The position numbers and the translations under genes were made by a program. Shown in pieces: positions 53,144 through 64,000 of a DNA stretch of 64,000 nucleotides (the stretch's first letter is position 1; each line of letters starts with the position of its first letter). The notes below the pieces were generated by a model. It saw only the letters and a list, made by a program, of their open reading frames with translations. It was not told the origin of the DNA and made no database searches. This DNA is from Aspidapion aeneum (lineage: Eukaryota > Arthropoda > Insecta > Coleoptera > Brentidae). Where the stretch lies: assembly GCA_963576565.1 (NCBI GenBank), contig CAUYVT010000039.1, positions 856,501 through 920,500 of the forward strand, written 5' to 3'.

Positions 53144-53303
53144 AAGATGTTAATGTATAAAAAGCAACATATGCTTACCTACAACGACATGAGCAGAATA
53201 TTTTACTTACCTTATTTAGACAAGCAATGCGTGCCATTTGCCCCTTGGCAGCTTCTTAGGTGAAATTCTAAAAACAACATACGTGTTAGTTAAATTTGTT
53301 AGG
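53144..53303. other. Spacer between the THAP/DDE gene and the 340-bp array
   Basis: No frame is recognised. On the minus strand 'ATGGCACGCATTGCTTG' followed by GTAAGT looks like a small first exon, but nothing supports it. Confidence 0.3.
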
Positions 53304-54693
53304 AATTGTGAGCGAATGCTACACTGGCAAGTAAGGCGGAGAAGATGGACTTTGGTACGGCGAACTTGGCAAAAGTGACAACCCACTCTTTAATAAGGAT
53401 TCAGATGGCAAAATCAAGGTCGCATAACAGCAGCTTTAAGTTATTAGTTGGCGTAATTCTAGATATAGAAAAAGCAACGGCACTAAGTTACATATTTAAA
53501 GGCTTATCAAATAGTTTTATTGTGGATATGTTACAGCAAATACCAAGAAGGTAAAATTTTGCAAAAACATCAAGACTATAAAGTGTTTTAAAAGATCATT
53601 TTAAAGATATTATGGCATATGGTGTATTGCATCCCTTGTTTAGGGTTGTGGGCGAATGTTACACTGGCAAGTAAGGCGGAGAAGATGGACTTTGGTACGG
53701 CGAACTTGGCACAAGTGGCAACCCACTCTTTAATAAGAATTCAGACGGCAAAATCAAAGTCGCATAACAGCAGCACTAAGTTATTAGTTGGCGTAATTCT
53801 AGATATAGAAAAAACAACGGCACTAAGTTACATATTTAAAGACTTATCAACTAGTTTTATTGTGGATATGTTACAGCAAATACCAAGAAGGTAAAATTTT
53901 GCAAAAACATCAAGACTATAAAGTGTTTTAAAAGATCATTTTAAAGATATTATGGCATATGGTGTATTGCATCCCTTGTTTAGGGTTGTGGGCGAATGTT
54001 ACACTGGCAAGTAAGGTGGAGAAGATGGACTTTGGTACGGCGAACTTGGCACAAGTGGCAACCCACTCTTTAATAAGGATTCAGACGACAAAATCAAAGT
54101 CGCATAACAGCAGTACTAAGTTATTAGTTGGCGTAATTCTAGATATAGAAAAAACAACGGCACTAAGTTACATATTTAAAGACTTATCAACTAGTTTTAT
54201 TGTGGATATGGTACAGCAAATACCAAGATTGTAAAATTTTGCAAAAACGTCAAGACTATAAAGTGTTTTAAAAGATCATTTTAAAGATATTATGGCATAT
54301 GGTGTATTGCATCCCTTGTTTAGGGTTGTGGGCGAATGTTACACTGGCAAGTAAGGCGGAGAAGATGGACTTTGGTACGGCGAACTTGGCGCAAGTGGCA
54401 ACCCACTCTTTAATAAGGATTCAGACGGCAAAATCAAAGTCGCATAACAGCAGCATTAAGTTATTAGTTGGCGTAATTCTAGATAAGGAAAAAAAACGGC
54501 ACCAAGTTACATATTTAAAGACTTATCAACTAGTTTTATTGTGGATATAGTACAGCAAAAACCAAGATGGTAAAATTTTGCAAAAACATCAAGACTATTA
54601 AGAATTTTAAGAGATCATTTTAAAGATATTATGGCATGTGGTGTATTGCATCCCTTGTTTAGGGTTGTAGGTGAATGTTACACTGGCAAGTAA
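53304..54693. repeat. 340-bp tandem array, four copies plus a partial
   Basis: The phrase 'gaagatggactttggtacgg' occurs at 53341, 53681, 54021 and 54361, exactly 340 bases apart. A fifth copy begins near 54650 and ends after 'cactggcaagtaa'. Copies 2-4 are almost identical and copy 1 is more diverged. Each holds an open stretch of about 70-90 codons, but 340 is not a multiple of three and changes between copies alter residues freely, so it is probably not protein coding. Confidence 0.9.
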
Positions 54694-55077
54694 TGTTGCG
54701 GCCCTAATTTTTTGTGTACATCACCCTTGTTTCTATTGATATATATTTTCAAAATAAATTCTAGTATATATCCAAGACCCTAACAAAATCGACAAGTTGC
54801 AATAAACAACGCCGGTCCCACCTGCCGCCAGCTTTTTTATGTTTAACAGCCGGAAGGTCATGGGTTCAAGTCCAGAAAAACCTAAATTAGGAAAAACCAG
54901 GGGCGCCACGTATTTGTTAAGGTGGGGGACGTCGGGTGTTAAATTTTTGTTATAGATTTTGTTCACAGAATAACAATCCCAAATACGAACTAATTACTAC
55001 TCTATTTAGGAAACTGAATACTTCAATTTAACTAACTATTTAATCACTGTAACAATTTTCCCTTAAAAGAACTAGAA
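54694..55077. other. Non-coding stretch with retroelement-like words
   Basis: On the minus strand TGGCGCCCCTGG (54899-54910) resembles the primer-binding site of gypsy-like elements, and 'gggttcaagtcc' near 54863 resembles a tRNA B box. Neither is supported by other parts of such an element. Confidence 0.3.
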
Positions 55078-55081
55078 ATAC
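55078..55081. repeat. Target-site duplication ATAC (left) of the young LTR element
   Basis: ATAC directly precedes the left LTR; the same four bases follow the right LTR at 61619-61622. Confidence 0.8.
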
Positions 55082-55892
55082 TGTCAGGAATGTAAATTTC
55101 CCCTGACTGTGCCACTGTACGAAACCATCTTGGAAAAGCGACAAACACAATTATGGTTCTGTTGAGATAAGAAAGTGGTTCCGCCTCCCTCCAAAATAGA
55201 AAACATTTGGTTGGCGCATACCACACAGCAGATGGTTATGGCGAGAAAAATTATTAAAAAGTCTAGAGTGGGAGTCGTAATGGTTGAGCGTGGGGATACA
55301 GCAAGTGGCGAGAGGGTTTTCCCTTTAAAGTGATTGGACATGGAAAAACTGTGAGATAAGAAAATGTTGTCTATAAAATGTATTTTATCTCTGTTTTTGT
55401 TTAGCTTATCTTGTTTAGCTCATTAGCTAGAATGTAAAGTAAATTTTAGGATTATCAGCAACGCCACTGACTTGGTTCCTCCAAGCTCTTTAAAGAGGGG
55501 ATAATGGATTATTTAGGTCCAACCTACCCTTTATAAAAACTCAAACTTTGAGAAGACAAGTCGGTAGTTACATTCTAAGTTTTGTTGAACTTAACTAAAA
55601 CCTCTAAAAGTAATTGTCAGTAAAGAAACATAAGATTTTTATATTTAAAGAATATTTTGCAGTTTGTTATTTTGGTAAGTTAAAGTTTTATTTTAATATT
55701 TTGGGTCTTGTTCGTTTTATAGGTCATAAGAAAAGTCTCGTAACAATTTGTAAATTGCAACAGAGTTTTATTTTGTATTCATTAAAGTTTGTAACGTTTT
55801 TAAAACTGTTTCATATTTATTTTATTTACATAAGAGATCTATTACGGTACCCTCGTTCAAGGGTTCGATTTAAAATAAAATCGTACCCGACA
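55082..55892 (+). repeat. Left LTR, 811 bp
   Basis: Starts TGTCAGGAATG and ends GTACCCGACA. TATAAAA at 55532-55538 is a promoter candidate and AATAAA at 55874-55879 a poly(A) signal candidate. Short frames inside occur identically in the other LTR and are not genes. Confidence 0.9.
55532..55538 (+). promoter_or_regulatory. TATA box of the left LTR
   Basis: TATAAAA, about 340 bases before the LTR end and about 30 bases before 'acaagtcggtagttacattc', a plausible transcription start. The same signal is at 61258-61264 in the right LTR. Confidence 0.55.
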
Positions 55893-56389
55893 AGTTGGTG
55901 GAGGCTTGAGGCTTGTGTGAATAAGATCTTGCAAATAATTTTGTAAAATTAATTTTTTTTAAATTATTTTTGCTTTAAAAAATTTATAATTTTTTGCTAA
56001 TAATTTTTTATTTATCAGTTTATTTTTAATTATTTATTATTCATCAATTTGATTTTTTTTAATAAAATTTATTTTTAAATCAATGTTAAGACTATAAGAC
56101 AAGCAAACCCTGTACCGAATTCCGACCAGGTAAAACTGAACTTCTTCAAAACTTGGAGGGCCCAAAGTTGTGCTACCCCCTGGTCCGAATTCAATTTTTT
56201 TTTATTTTTTAGAAATTCTAGAGGTTATTTTGATAGGGGTAATTTCAATACGCGCGTTATTTTTTTGTAATAAATAGAAATGGCCAATATTACAATTTGA
56301 GATATTAAAAATGAGACCGGGACCCCGGCAAAGCCAAAGTTTGTATCCCCAAATTTATGTGATTCCTCCTCAGAGATTAATGCTCGTGA

Positions 56390-56860
56390 TTTTTTTTGGA
56401 GCATTTTAAAAGATGTGCAGGTCCAAAGTTTTTGGACAGAAAAAGAAAAATTAATCTATTTGGCACTTATTTAGTATACGTGGCTTTTACTTGGTTTCAA
56501 AAATATAAAGAAAAAGTAGAAAATCAAAATAAGAAATGGAAAAATACGCCAGATATGCGATTTTTTAGAAAAATTTGGCTCAGTTTTTTACAAAAGTGAA
56601 GTAAAAATTTGTTTATTAAATACAAAGCAAAAAGAGAATATTAATTATTAACAAATATCTGTGACGAATATGACAAATCTATGACTTTTTCTAATTTTTT
56701 GGAATATTTTGAAAGTGGTTTGCATAATGATATACTCACGAGTTATTATATTTTGCGAAAAGAACCTTCGACGGACCCAGATGATGTTTTGAATTTAATA
56801 AATCGCTTGAGTGCAACAAAGTTTAATAGCACATTAGTTATTAAATTTGGTTACATTTTT
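56390..56860 (+). pseudogene. Gypsy-like gag remnant in the LARD-like element
   Basis: 'WTEKEKLIYLAL' in one frame and 'VYVAFTWFQKYKEK' in the next correspond to consecutive parts of a retrotransposon gag domain, so a frameshift lies near 56470. After about 60 non-matching bases, 'CDEYDKSMTFSNFLEYFESG' and 'LHNDILTSYY' resemble the later gag segment before the nucleocapsid. Stops and gaps separate these pieces. No zinc knuckle was seen after it. Confidence 0.55.
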
Positions 56861-59800
56861 TGCTTTATGAACTTTTTTTTATATATATTTGTAGTATATA
56901 TTTATAAAGGTATCAAGCACACACTAACTTCAAAAATTTTTAAATGTTCAATTTTGTCTATGTTTTCTGTAAATTAAGGTTACTATTTTTAAAATAATTA
57001 TCTAGGGTAAAATTTTCGATTAGAATACATTGATAAATTTTATTATTTTAGTATTTTTTATATTTTAAGACGTGCCTGATTGTTATCATGTTGAAAAATA
57101 AGCACGCATCTCTTACTTAAATTTCGAAAATCCAAGAACTCTAAAACACCAAACTTGAATTACTCTTTGTAAAAATTTAAAAAAGTAAAAAAAAAATATT
57201 TTTAATATTTAGAAGCGCATGTAAGCACATTAAAAAAAAAATGGTACAGAAACTTAAATTTATACTTTTTATTTATTGAACGCGATTTTTTGTAAATATT
57301 TCTTATGCAAAACACCCACTTCTAACTTTGAAATTCAGTAAGACAATATTTCGAAAATACGAAAAAATTATATTTTAAACAACAAATTTGGTATTGGAAT
57401 GAAAAGGAAAAAATAAGATTTGTCAGTTTATGAAAAATCAAGTACAAGTTAAGATTTCATATTATGTTTTTGTTAGCCACAAAAGACCCGCTTGAGGTCG
57501 CATTGGAAAGGCTCTCGATAGCCACTTGAATAAATTAGACTTTCGTGTTCTAATAATTAAACTAGTGCAAAAATAAGAAGTTTTGCCGTATTTAATTATG
57601 CTTTCGTGAAATAAAGTACACAGATGGAGTGAAATAAAGTGAATAGTTATGTCCGAAAAGCAATGTTTTTCCAAAACACGCATTTTGAAAACATTTTTGG
57701 TTTCCTTCAATGATTTTTTTCAAAACATAAAAGGTTGAACTAAAGTTCATAAGGAACTGCAGCGCCACAGGCAATACATTTCTTAAAAAGCTCATATAAA
57801 ATTGTATTTTTAAAAATAGTTGTTTGAGAGTTATTGAAAATAAATCTTAAAAAAGAAATGAAGGATGGATTTGTGAAAAATTGGTAAATAACATAACCTT
57901 AAACTCAATTAGTAGAACTTTGTTTTTAATTGGCGCACGAAAAAAGTTTTGGAAAAAACTATATAAAAATAGAATAGCAATATCGCTATATCTTTTAAAC
58001 AATTTTTTCTGTTAATGTACTAAACTTTTTAGGTATAAAAAGCGATTTCGTGGAAAATCACAGAATGTTTTTCTTGTTTTAAAATCTGGACATAAAAAGA
58101 AAGTCACGGTTTTTATTGACAAGGATAGAAAATATCGGCAAAATATTTATACAGGGCAAATTTATAAAATAGGCAGAAGACCAAGTTAGAAATTTTATTT
58201 TATTTTAAAAAAAGATGAAATCAGTCAGTCGGAATTTAAAATTTCAGACTATTAAAAATGTTAAGTGCTTTGAACGTCAATTTTTTAAGTCAGTTAAAGT
58301 CGCAACAAGAAAGGAAGGTAAAAACATGTTGTAAAGTTAGTTGTTTTCATAACTATTGCTCAGCGCTGGAAAAAATTAAAAAAAAAAACTTGAAATAAGT
58401 TATAACTTATTATCCAAAAAACATTATTTTAATATTTTTTCCAACAAAAAATAACATAAAAACGACTTACATCGGTATCTCCAAGAAAAAATGAATTCTT
58501 TCGATGGATGGTGAATACAGGATTCAAGTGTAATGTAGAGCTTCAACATAATGTTTATCCACTTATTTTCACAATTTTTTTAAAATATTTTTAAATTTAT
58601 TTTAGCATAAACACAGATACTTCTTAGGTTGACACGTTTCACAATTTTGGAGATCACACACATTACAGATACATAAATTACCGAACAGGACGATTTACTT
58701 TTTATTTTATTTTTTTTCACAAACCGACACGACGAACCTTTAATGCCAACTTTTTGGCAAGACACACGTCCAGATGTTTCACGACGGACGAATAGCGACT
58801 AAAACCTACTTAAAACCCACACAAGTACCACGGAACACTCAACAAATGGGTAACCAGTGCAAGTAGGGACTTTTACAGGAACAACGAAATACAGGGCGAG
58901 TGAAAAAAATTAGTAATTAAAAAAAAAAGTTTTTTGGTATTTTCTGAAAAACATAAAGCTAAATATACAAAAACAGTAAGATTTAAAAGGGCGCGTTTTG
59001 CGCATGCCCCAATGAGCATATCTCTTAGCAATAAAAAAAAACAACATTTTTTTTTAGTGCTACTGTACATTATTTGGCATACCAGTTTGAGCAATGGCCA
59101 GTGTTCAAATTGGTTAGCTGAACTAAATAAGCACGCAATGACCCTTCAGCTTCACTCGTAGCTGAGAAAGCCAACAACTAATCAGTTTGCACAAAAAATT
59201 TAACTGTTTTATATAAAATTTAATATTTAGCATAAATTTAGTCTCAAAAGATCTTTTGGCATTTAAATAAATTTTACTAAAAAGAAAAATATTTTTTTTT
59301 ATTTTAATTTCTCGAGAAATGGGCTAAGCATATTTTCAAAGACACCCATTTAAAACAGGACTATTGTGTCAATGTTAAATTAGGACATTATATTAAAAAT
59401 TCAAATAGCACATAAATAACTGTGCAGATTTTTTAATACATAATATTAGCTCAAAAGATTAACCTAAAGCTATTTAGCTCAACTGTCAGCTTTATTAACC
59501 AAAAAGTTAATTTTTGTTGAAAATTAAAAAGTATTTATACTAAGATTTTTTTTTTAATTATTAAAGATATTACAATACGTATTTTCTTAATAAAGAACAT
59601 TTTTTTAACATGTAATATTTCCTGATGAGAGACTCTGTATTTGTTAAAAGTAATTAAACAAAAAACGCTAAAGTTGCAGTTTGATATACATATACAGATT
59701 CAGTTTGGTTTTTATCTTAATGACTTCAAGAGCAGTAAAAAGCTCACAGAACAACAAAGCTTTGTTCTGAAATTCACACAATGGTTGATTTGTTTATAAA

Positions 59801-60807
59801 ACGATAATTTTATACTTTTGTCCCTGAATCTTTAAAGGAATTAAAAGATACAAAAATATATCTAATGGGCGCATCTTAAGTAAAAAATATAGCTGCAGCA
59901 TAGGAAACTTGGATTTCTATAATATTTTGAAAATTTGAGGAGATGTTATTTTATTGATTTGATTTTATGCATGCATGTTGGAATTTTGGCGGGGATACGA
60001 TAATTTAAAACTTTGGAGAATTTTTTTTTGTTTCTTGCAAGAAGGTACATGATGAATATACAAGGTGAAAATACCAAGTGAACATACAAGGTGGACTTTT
60101 TTTTTCTTTCAAATACAAGGTGAAAAAATGAAACTAGCTATATAGCGATAGCAAACGATTTTGAAAATTACCTACTTTAGGTCATGAGCGCGCATCATAT
60201 AAAATATTTATTTGTCTAAATATTTTGAAAATATGTATATTAAATATTTTGAAAATATGAGAGAGATATTTTTGTTGGAAAATATAAATCACTTTTTGCT
60301 TATAATTTTGTGAAAATAAGCAACACGTGATATTTGGAAAATTAGTTTTTAAATACTCTGTTGGCAAGACCCAAATTAATTATTTTGAAAAGGAATATTT
60401 GAATACTTTTATTATAGTTAATTTTGTATTCGTACTATTCAGGACATATTTATTTTAAACAAAATGTATTTTTTTGCAAATGTAAATGATTTAATATTTT
60501 GATAATTTTATACTAAGTAATTTTATAATTAAACATAAAGACATTTTTTTAAATATTGTAAAGACAACAACATTATCTCTCATATTTTGAAAACAATCAT
60601 CGGTATAAGCTCAGAACTAATGCCTCACTTTTGTTACATGTCAATGGTGCACAACACACGAAAGCAGCCTAAAAACTCCCAGCATTCGATGTCAGTACCA
60701 CAGTAAAGATGAATGGTTCCAAAGTTTGGTTATACTCAAATCCAAACAACCCTTAGACCATATAACATCATGTCGTCGAGGTCGCCGACAAATTGGTGGG
60801 GGGCATA
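56861..60807. other. AT-rich interior of the LARD-like element
   Basis: About 3.9 kb without recognisable protein. A cysteine-rich stretch on the minus strand at about 58602-58690 (eight Cys in 27 codons, ending at a stop) is the only unusual coding-like signal. The last 25 bases (60785-60807) resemble the junction after the left LTR ('ccgacaaattggtgg' against 'ccgacaagttggtgg'). Confidence 0.5.
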
Positions 60808-61618
60808 TGTCAGGAATGTAAATTTCCCCTGACTGTGCCACTGTACGAAACCATCTTGGAAAAGCGACAAACACAATTATGGTTCTGTTGAGATAAGAAA
60901 GTGGTTCCGCCTCCCTCCAAAATAGAAAACATTTGGTTGGCGCATACCACACAGCAGATGGTTATGGCGAGAAAAATTATTAAAAAGTCTAGAGTGGGAG
61001 TCGTAATGGTTGAGCGTGGGGATACAGCAAGTGGCGAGAGGGTTTTCCCTTTAAAGTGATTGGACATGGAAAAACTGTGAGATAAGAAAATGTTGTCTAT
61101 AAAATGTATTTTATCTCTGTTTTTGTTTAGCTTATCTTGTTTAGCTCATTAGCTAGAATGTAAAGTAAATTTTAGGATTATCAGCAACGCCACTGACTTG
61201 GTTCCTCCAAGCTCTTTAAAGAGGGGATAATGGATTATTTAGGTCCAACCTACCCTTTATAAAAACTCAAACTTTGAGAAGACAAGTCGGTAGTTACATT
61301 CTAAGTTTTGTTGAACTTAACTAAAACCTCTAAAAGTAATTGTCAGTAAAGAAACATAAGATTTTTATATTTAAAGAATATTTTGCAGTTTGTTATTTTG
61401 GTAAGTTAAAGTTTTATTTTAATATTTTGGGTCTTGTTCGTTTTATAGGTCATAAGAAAAGTCTCGTAACAATTTGTAAATTGCAACAGAGTTTTATTTT
61501 GTATTCATTAAAGTTTGTAACGTTTTTAAAACTGTTTCATATTTATTTTATTTACATAAGAGATCTATTACGGTACCCTCGTTCAAGGGTTCGATTTAAA
61601 ATAAAATCGTACCCGACA
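60808..61618 (+). repeat. Right LTR, 811 bp
   Basis: The same length as the left LTR, with the same sequence in the stretches compared. The poly(A) signal candidate is at 61600-61605. Followed by the ATAC duplication. Confidence 0.9.
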
Positions 61619-61622
61619 ATAC

Positions 61623-62241
61623 TCCCACGAGAATAGGTTGGCAATTTCTTTGATTCTATTCGGCGACACTGTCAGAGGGTTATCAAAATAAGTAAACACA
61701 AGGATTGAGGTTAAGTAGATTGTATAATGGGCTTTCTTTATCTGCTGACAGTTTAAATGGAGGAAATTATTAACAATTAATATTAATTAACATTTTTAAG
61801 CAAAACAGTAAGATAGGTTAAAAAACAAAATATGGTTTTTATTTTAAAATTGAAGAAAATAGAAAAATGGAGTTATGCAAGTTTAGAAATCATCATCATT
61901 CTTGCAAATAAAATTGATAAATATAAAAAAACAATATAGTTTCCGACGTCTGAGCTCAGGGTGTCGTTTACACTGGGGAAAAAAATTATTATGAATATCA
62001 ATTGTTAAGTTACCTATATAAGAAACATGGTATTATTTTAAATAAAAACAAATAGTATGAGTTATTATTTATATTATAGTCGAACCTGGTCAATAGGCTG
62101 TGGCCAATAACCGACTTTTAAATTAGCTTTGACAACGACTAAATATTTAGTTAGGCCTAAACCAAGGTCGACTACAAATTACTAACTTGATATTGTAAAA
62201 ATTTTTGTCATAAGCGCCGTCACATCTCTTGATTACACCAA
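61623..62241. other. Non-coding stretch
   Basis: Host or old repeat sequence between two LTR elements. Nothing is recognised. Confidence 0.35.
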
Positions 62242-63613
62242 TGTAAGAACCAACATCACCTGGCTGTCCTAATCAGTCACAGCATACAACCACACAGAGA
62301 AAGACACAACTTCTTGTACATTCAAACGCAGAACCCACCTGGAGAACCCTGGAAAAGAAAAAGGACACCTTTAGTTTTCCAGTGGTGTACTAATAATTCG
62401 TGATTTAACAACTCGAAACACACTGCATATTTCAGTGGTCGTGCCTGAACTATAAAGCCGCTTCATAAATAATTAAATAAAAAACGTCAAGGAAACATTA
62501 CTGATAAAAAAAAATTAAATTTTCTTTTTTTTCCAAGACTCGGTTGGGGAAATTCACACTCACCTTCTGAAAGAAGGGTTCCCCACTCCAACGCAGTCTC
62601 ATCCTACAGTCCGGTAGAGCGGACACATCACAGCCCTCGGCCTAGCACATTAGACTAAAATGGGTCGTGCTACCATATACTGTAAATAAGAAAAACAATC
62701 TCAGCTTCACGCCCAATTAAGTTACAATTGACCAAAACCCCAAAAACTAAGATTTTTTTCCCAAAAGAACCACGAGTACCCCTAACCTTAAAAAAAAAAT
62801 ATGGCTTACCAATTCCACTGGTACTACCCATGTTTCAGCAGTAGCCGGGAGACAGATCGAACAGTTTTTAATAAAAAAAATCGGTCTTGCCCCTTTTTAA
62901 GGGCTGGAAAACGATCCCCTTTTACACGAGGGTGCTTCCAGAAAGACAGATGTCAAAAGAAAGGAAAGATGTCAAAAGAACGAAAGAACAGTCGACCAGT
63001 GACAACCAACCCGGGTTCCATCTCTGCACCAACCACAACTCGGACAGAACAAACCTCCTGAACTGGTTGCACCGAACAGTATTGTCAATCAGAACCAAGT
63101 TAATCGTTCCTCAAAATTCAAGAAAAATGTACTGTGCAACCAATGTACAACAATCAGCCCTTATTTGCTTCATAAGTCCGGATAATATAAACAATGTCCC
63201 AGTGTTCCAGATTCAGCACCGAGCAGAATAAGTAATCCGTGAGCAGCCGTACAACCAGAGAAATGTACCCAACCTGCAAAATATGCTTGTGCAACCAACC
63301 AAAACACCGCGCGTGGTATTACAGCCTCACTTTTCCATAGGTAAATAAAATCGAATTAAGTACACGGTTTTCTAATTTTTTAACTAATAAAAAGGTGTTT
63401 TATAGGCCGGCAGTCAGTGATACAATTTGTAAAAATGCCCATCTTAAATCACAACAGAACCTGTCTAACAGTGCGCGAAACATGGATTGATTTACATAAA
63501 CTTAAGGTAGGTTTATAGAATTTAAAGTAGATTTATTAAAAAAATGTTGATTACTAACCATAATTGTTAGTGTGAAACTACACGGTGTCTTAAGGATAAT
63601 TTCACACGTAACA
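62242..63613 (-). repeat. Probable 3' LTR and end region of a gypsy-type element
   Basis: Reading on the minus strand, a purine tract GCAAGGGGGGGA (63625-63614) ends exactly where TGTTACGTGTGAAATTATCC begins at 63613. That is the expected arrangement of polypurine tract and 3' LTR just after the integrase ORF. The far end is uncertain: TGTAAG at 62242 would give ...CTTACA on the minus strand and an LTR of about 1.4 kb. The mate lies outside the window, so only the start at 63613 is well supported. The plus-strand frames at 62801-63231 are not taken as genes. Confidence 0.5.
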
Positions 63614-63659
63614 ATCCCCCCCTTGCTTCAAAATGGTTAACCCCAAGGGTTAAACATAT

Positions 63660-64000
63660 CTAGTTATCATTCGACAGCTTAAGATCCTTCGAGTGCCAAG
63701 AACCTGGAAGAACACTACCATCCAATTCCTTCAATACATACGTCCACGGCGACAGTTTCTGGTGAATCACATAGGGACCTACAAAAGGTGGAGCCAACTT
63801 ATGAGAGAAATACTTAGCAGCATTGGATTGCACAAAATTCCTCTTCCACACCTTTTGACCCACAGAATATTCTTCAGAGCGTTTACGCAGATTATACTTC
63901 TCTACACTCTTACGACCCGCTACTTCTAGACGTTTCTTGGTTTCGGCAAACATCTCTCGAAACAGTAAATTTCTTGTAATCCCAGAATCTTGAACACCAG
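63660..64000 (-). CDS. Gypsy-type integrase C-terminus (partial, runs off the window)
   Basis: The minus-strand frame is open from the window edge to the stop at 63660-63662, at least 113 codons. It shows the end of a gypsy-like integrase: a helical, basic lead ('EMFAETKKRLEVAGRKSVEK'), 'YNLRKRSEEYSVGQKVWKRN', then the GPY/F module ('KLAPPFVGPYVIHQKLSP' and 'YVLKELDG') and 'GSWHSKDLKL'. This module follows the catalytic core and helps target integration. The frame has no stop or shift in the visible part, so the element may be fairly young. The rest of pol lies beyond 64000. Confidence 0.88.
   Translation of the reverse strand, partial: GVQDSGITRNLLFREMFAETKKRLEVAGRKSVEKYNLRKRSEEYSVGQKVWKRNFVQSNAAKYFSHKLAPPFVGPYVIHQKLSPWTYVLKELDGSVLPGSWHSKDLKLSNDN

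Larger units (their letters stand above)
55082..61618 (+). mobile_element. Young non-autonomous LTR retrotransposon (LARD-like)
   Basis: Two 811-bp direct repeats (55082-55892 and 60808-61618), TGTCAGG...CCCGACA, bracket a 4.9-kb interior. ATAC is duplicated outside. I saw no difference between the repeats in the stretches I compared, which implies recent insertion. The interior is very AT-rich and contains only gag remnants; no protease, RT or integrase was seen. A G-rich tract (60796-60803) precedes the right LTR. Gypsy-type affiliation is inferred from gag. It must have been copied by enzymes from a related element. Confidence 0.85.

Noticed and set aside
53190..53280. Minus-strand ATG exon with GTAAGT after the THAP/DDE gene
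   Set aside because: The implied intron would be about 35 bases and no downstream coding sequence follows.
53304..54693. Repeated 83-91 codon frames in the 340-bp array as a tandem gene family
   Set aside because: The unit length is not a multiple of three, differences between copies change residues freely, and there is no known domain.
54890..54915. Primer-binding site of a minus-strand gypsy-like element
   Set aside because: TGGCGCCCCTGG is suggestive, but no LTR or gag accompanies it.
55614..55946. 110-codon frame in the left LTR, repeated in the right LTR
   Set aside because: The repetition is explained by the LTRs. Low-complexity hydrophobic content and no motif argue against a gene.
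62801..63231. Plus-strand frames of 86 and 114 codons
   Set aside because: They lie opposite the probable 3' LTR of the gypsy-type element, overlap each other and have no motif.
1..64000. CRISPR arrays or bacterial operons
   Set aside because: No short direct repeats with regular unique spacers were found, and there are no ribosome-binding sites or operon-like packing. Content is eukaryotic.

Overview
This is AT-rich animal DNA, most likely from an arthropod and probably an insect. The evidence is the mix of mobile elements (RTE-, jockey/CR1- and I/R1-like LINEs; BEL, copia and gypsy LTR elements; piggyBac-, hAT-, pogo/Tigger- and Harbinger-like non-autonomous DNA transposons), GT-AG introns, and the absence of bacterial gene packing. 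The species cannot be fixed from sequence alone; a beetle would fit, but that is a guess. Nearly everything is repeat-derived and decayed. The one exception is a spliced THAP/DDE transposase-type gene that is open throughout.

Layout. 0.24-0.87 kb is a degenerate tandem repeat. 1.9-4.7 kb is a decayed RTE-like LINE (+). 6.1-9.1 kb holds three copies of a dispersed repeat, a Harbinger-like MITE and a THAP-domain pseudogene. 9.2-11.1 kb is a decayed jockey/CR1-like LINE (+). 12.9-14.1 kb is a satellite-like array carrying a hAT-like MITE. 14.1-15.3 kb is a LINE RNase H fragment (-) split by a second hAT-like element. 15.7-16.4 kb is a copia pol remnant (-). 18.3-20.5 kb is less AT-rich, with promoter- and exon-like signals but no convincing protein.

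21.84-32.62 kb is one BEL/Pao element flanked by the 5-bp duplication ATCAC. It carries a 634-bp piggyBac-like insertion inside integrase (TTAA duplicated) and a 4.1-kb two-ORF LINE inserted near the integrase end. The BEL element itself sits in the last codons of another LINE fragment. 33.8-34.3 kb has two copies of a tRNA-derived repeat, one with a complete tRNA fold. 35-41 kb contains a 74-bp hAT-like mini-element, a Tigger-like element with a residual HTH coding stretch, a hAT MITE with a perfect 8-bp duplication, a small pogo-like MITE in a TA microsatellite, and a composite inverted repeat.

42.2-53.1 kb is the gene of interest. Four coding exons (42201-42363, 46078-46184, 47225-47263, 52052-53143) have canonical splice sites and compatible phases. 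They encode about 466 residues: an N-terminal THAP zinc finger, a short acidic linker partly on a 39-nt microexon, a helical/HTH region and a DDE_Tnp_4 nuclease domain with D, D and E all present. Its introns hold LINE fragments and MITEs. It is either a Harbinger/ISL2EU-type transposase gene or a domesticated descendant. A 340-bp tandem array (four copies plus a partial) follows at 53.3-54.7 kb.

55.08-61.62 kb is a young LTR element with two 811-bp LTRs that look nearly identical and a 4-bp ATAC duplication. It retains only fragments of gag, so it is a non-autonomous (LARD-like) element. The window ends in the C-terminus of a gypsy-type integrase (-), whose 3' LTR probably starts at 63613 and runs leftward.
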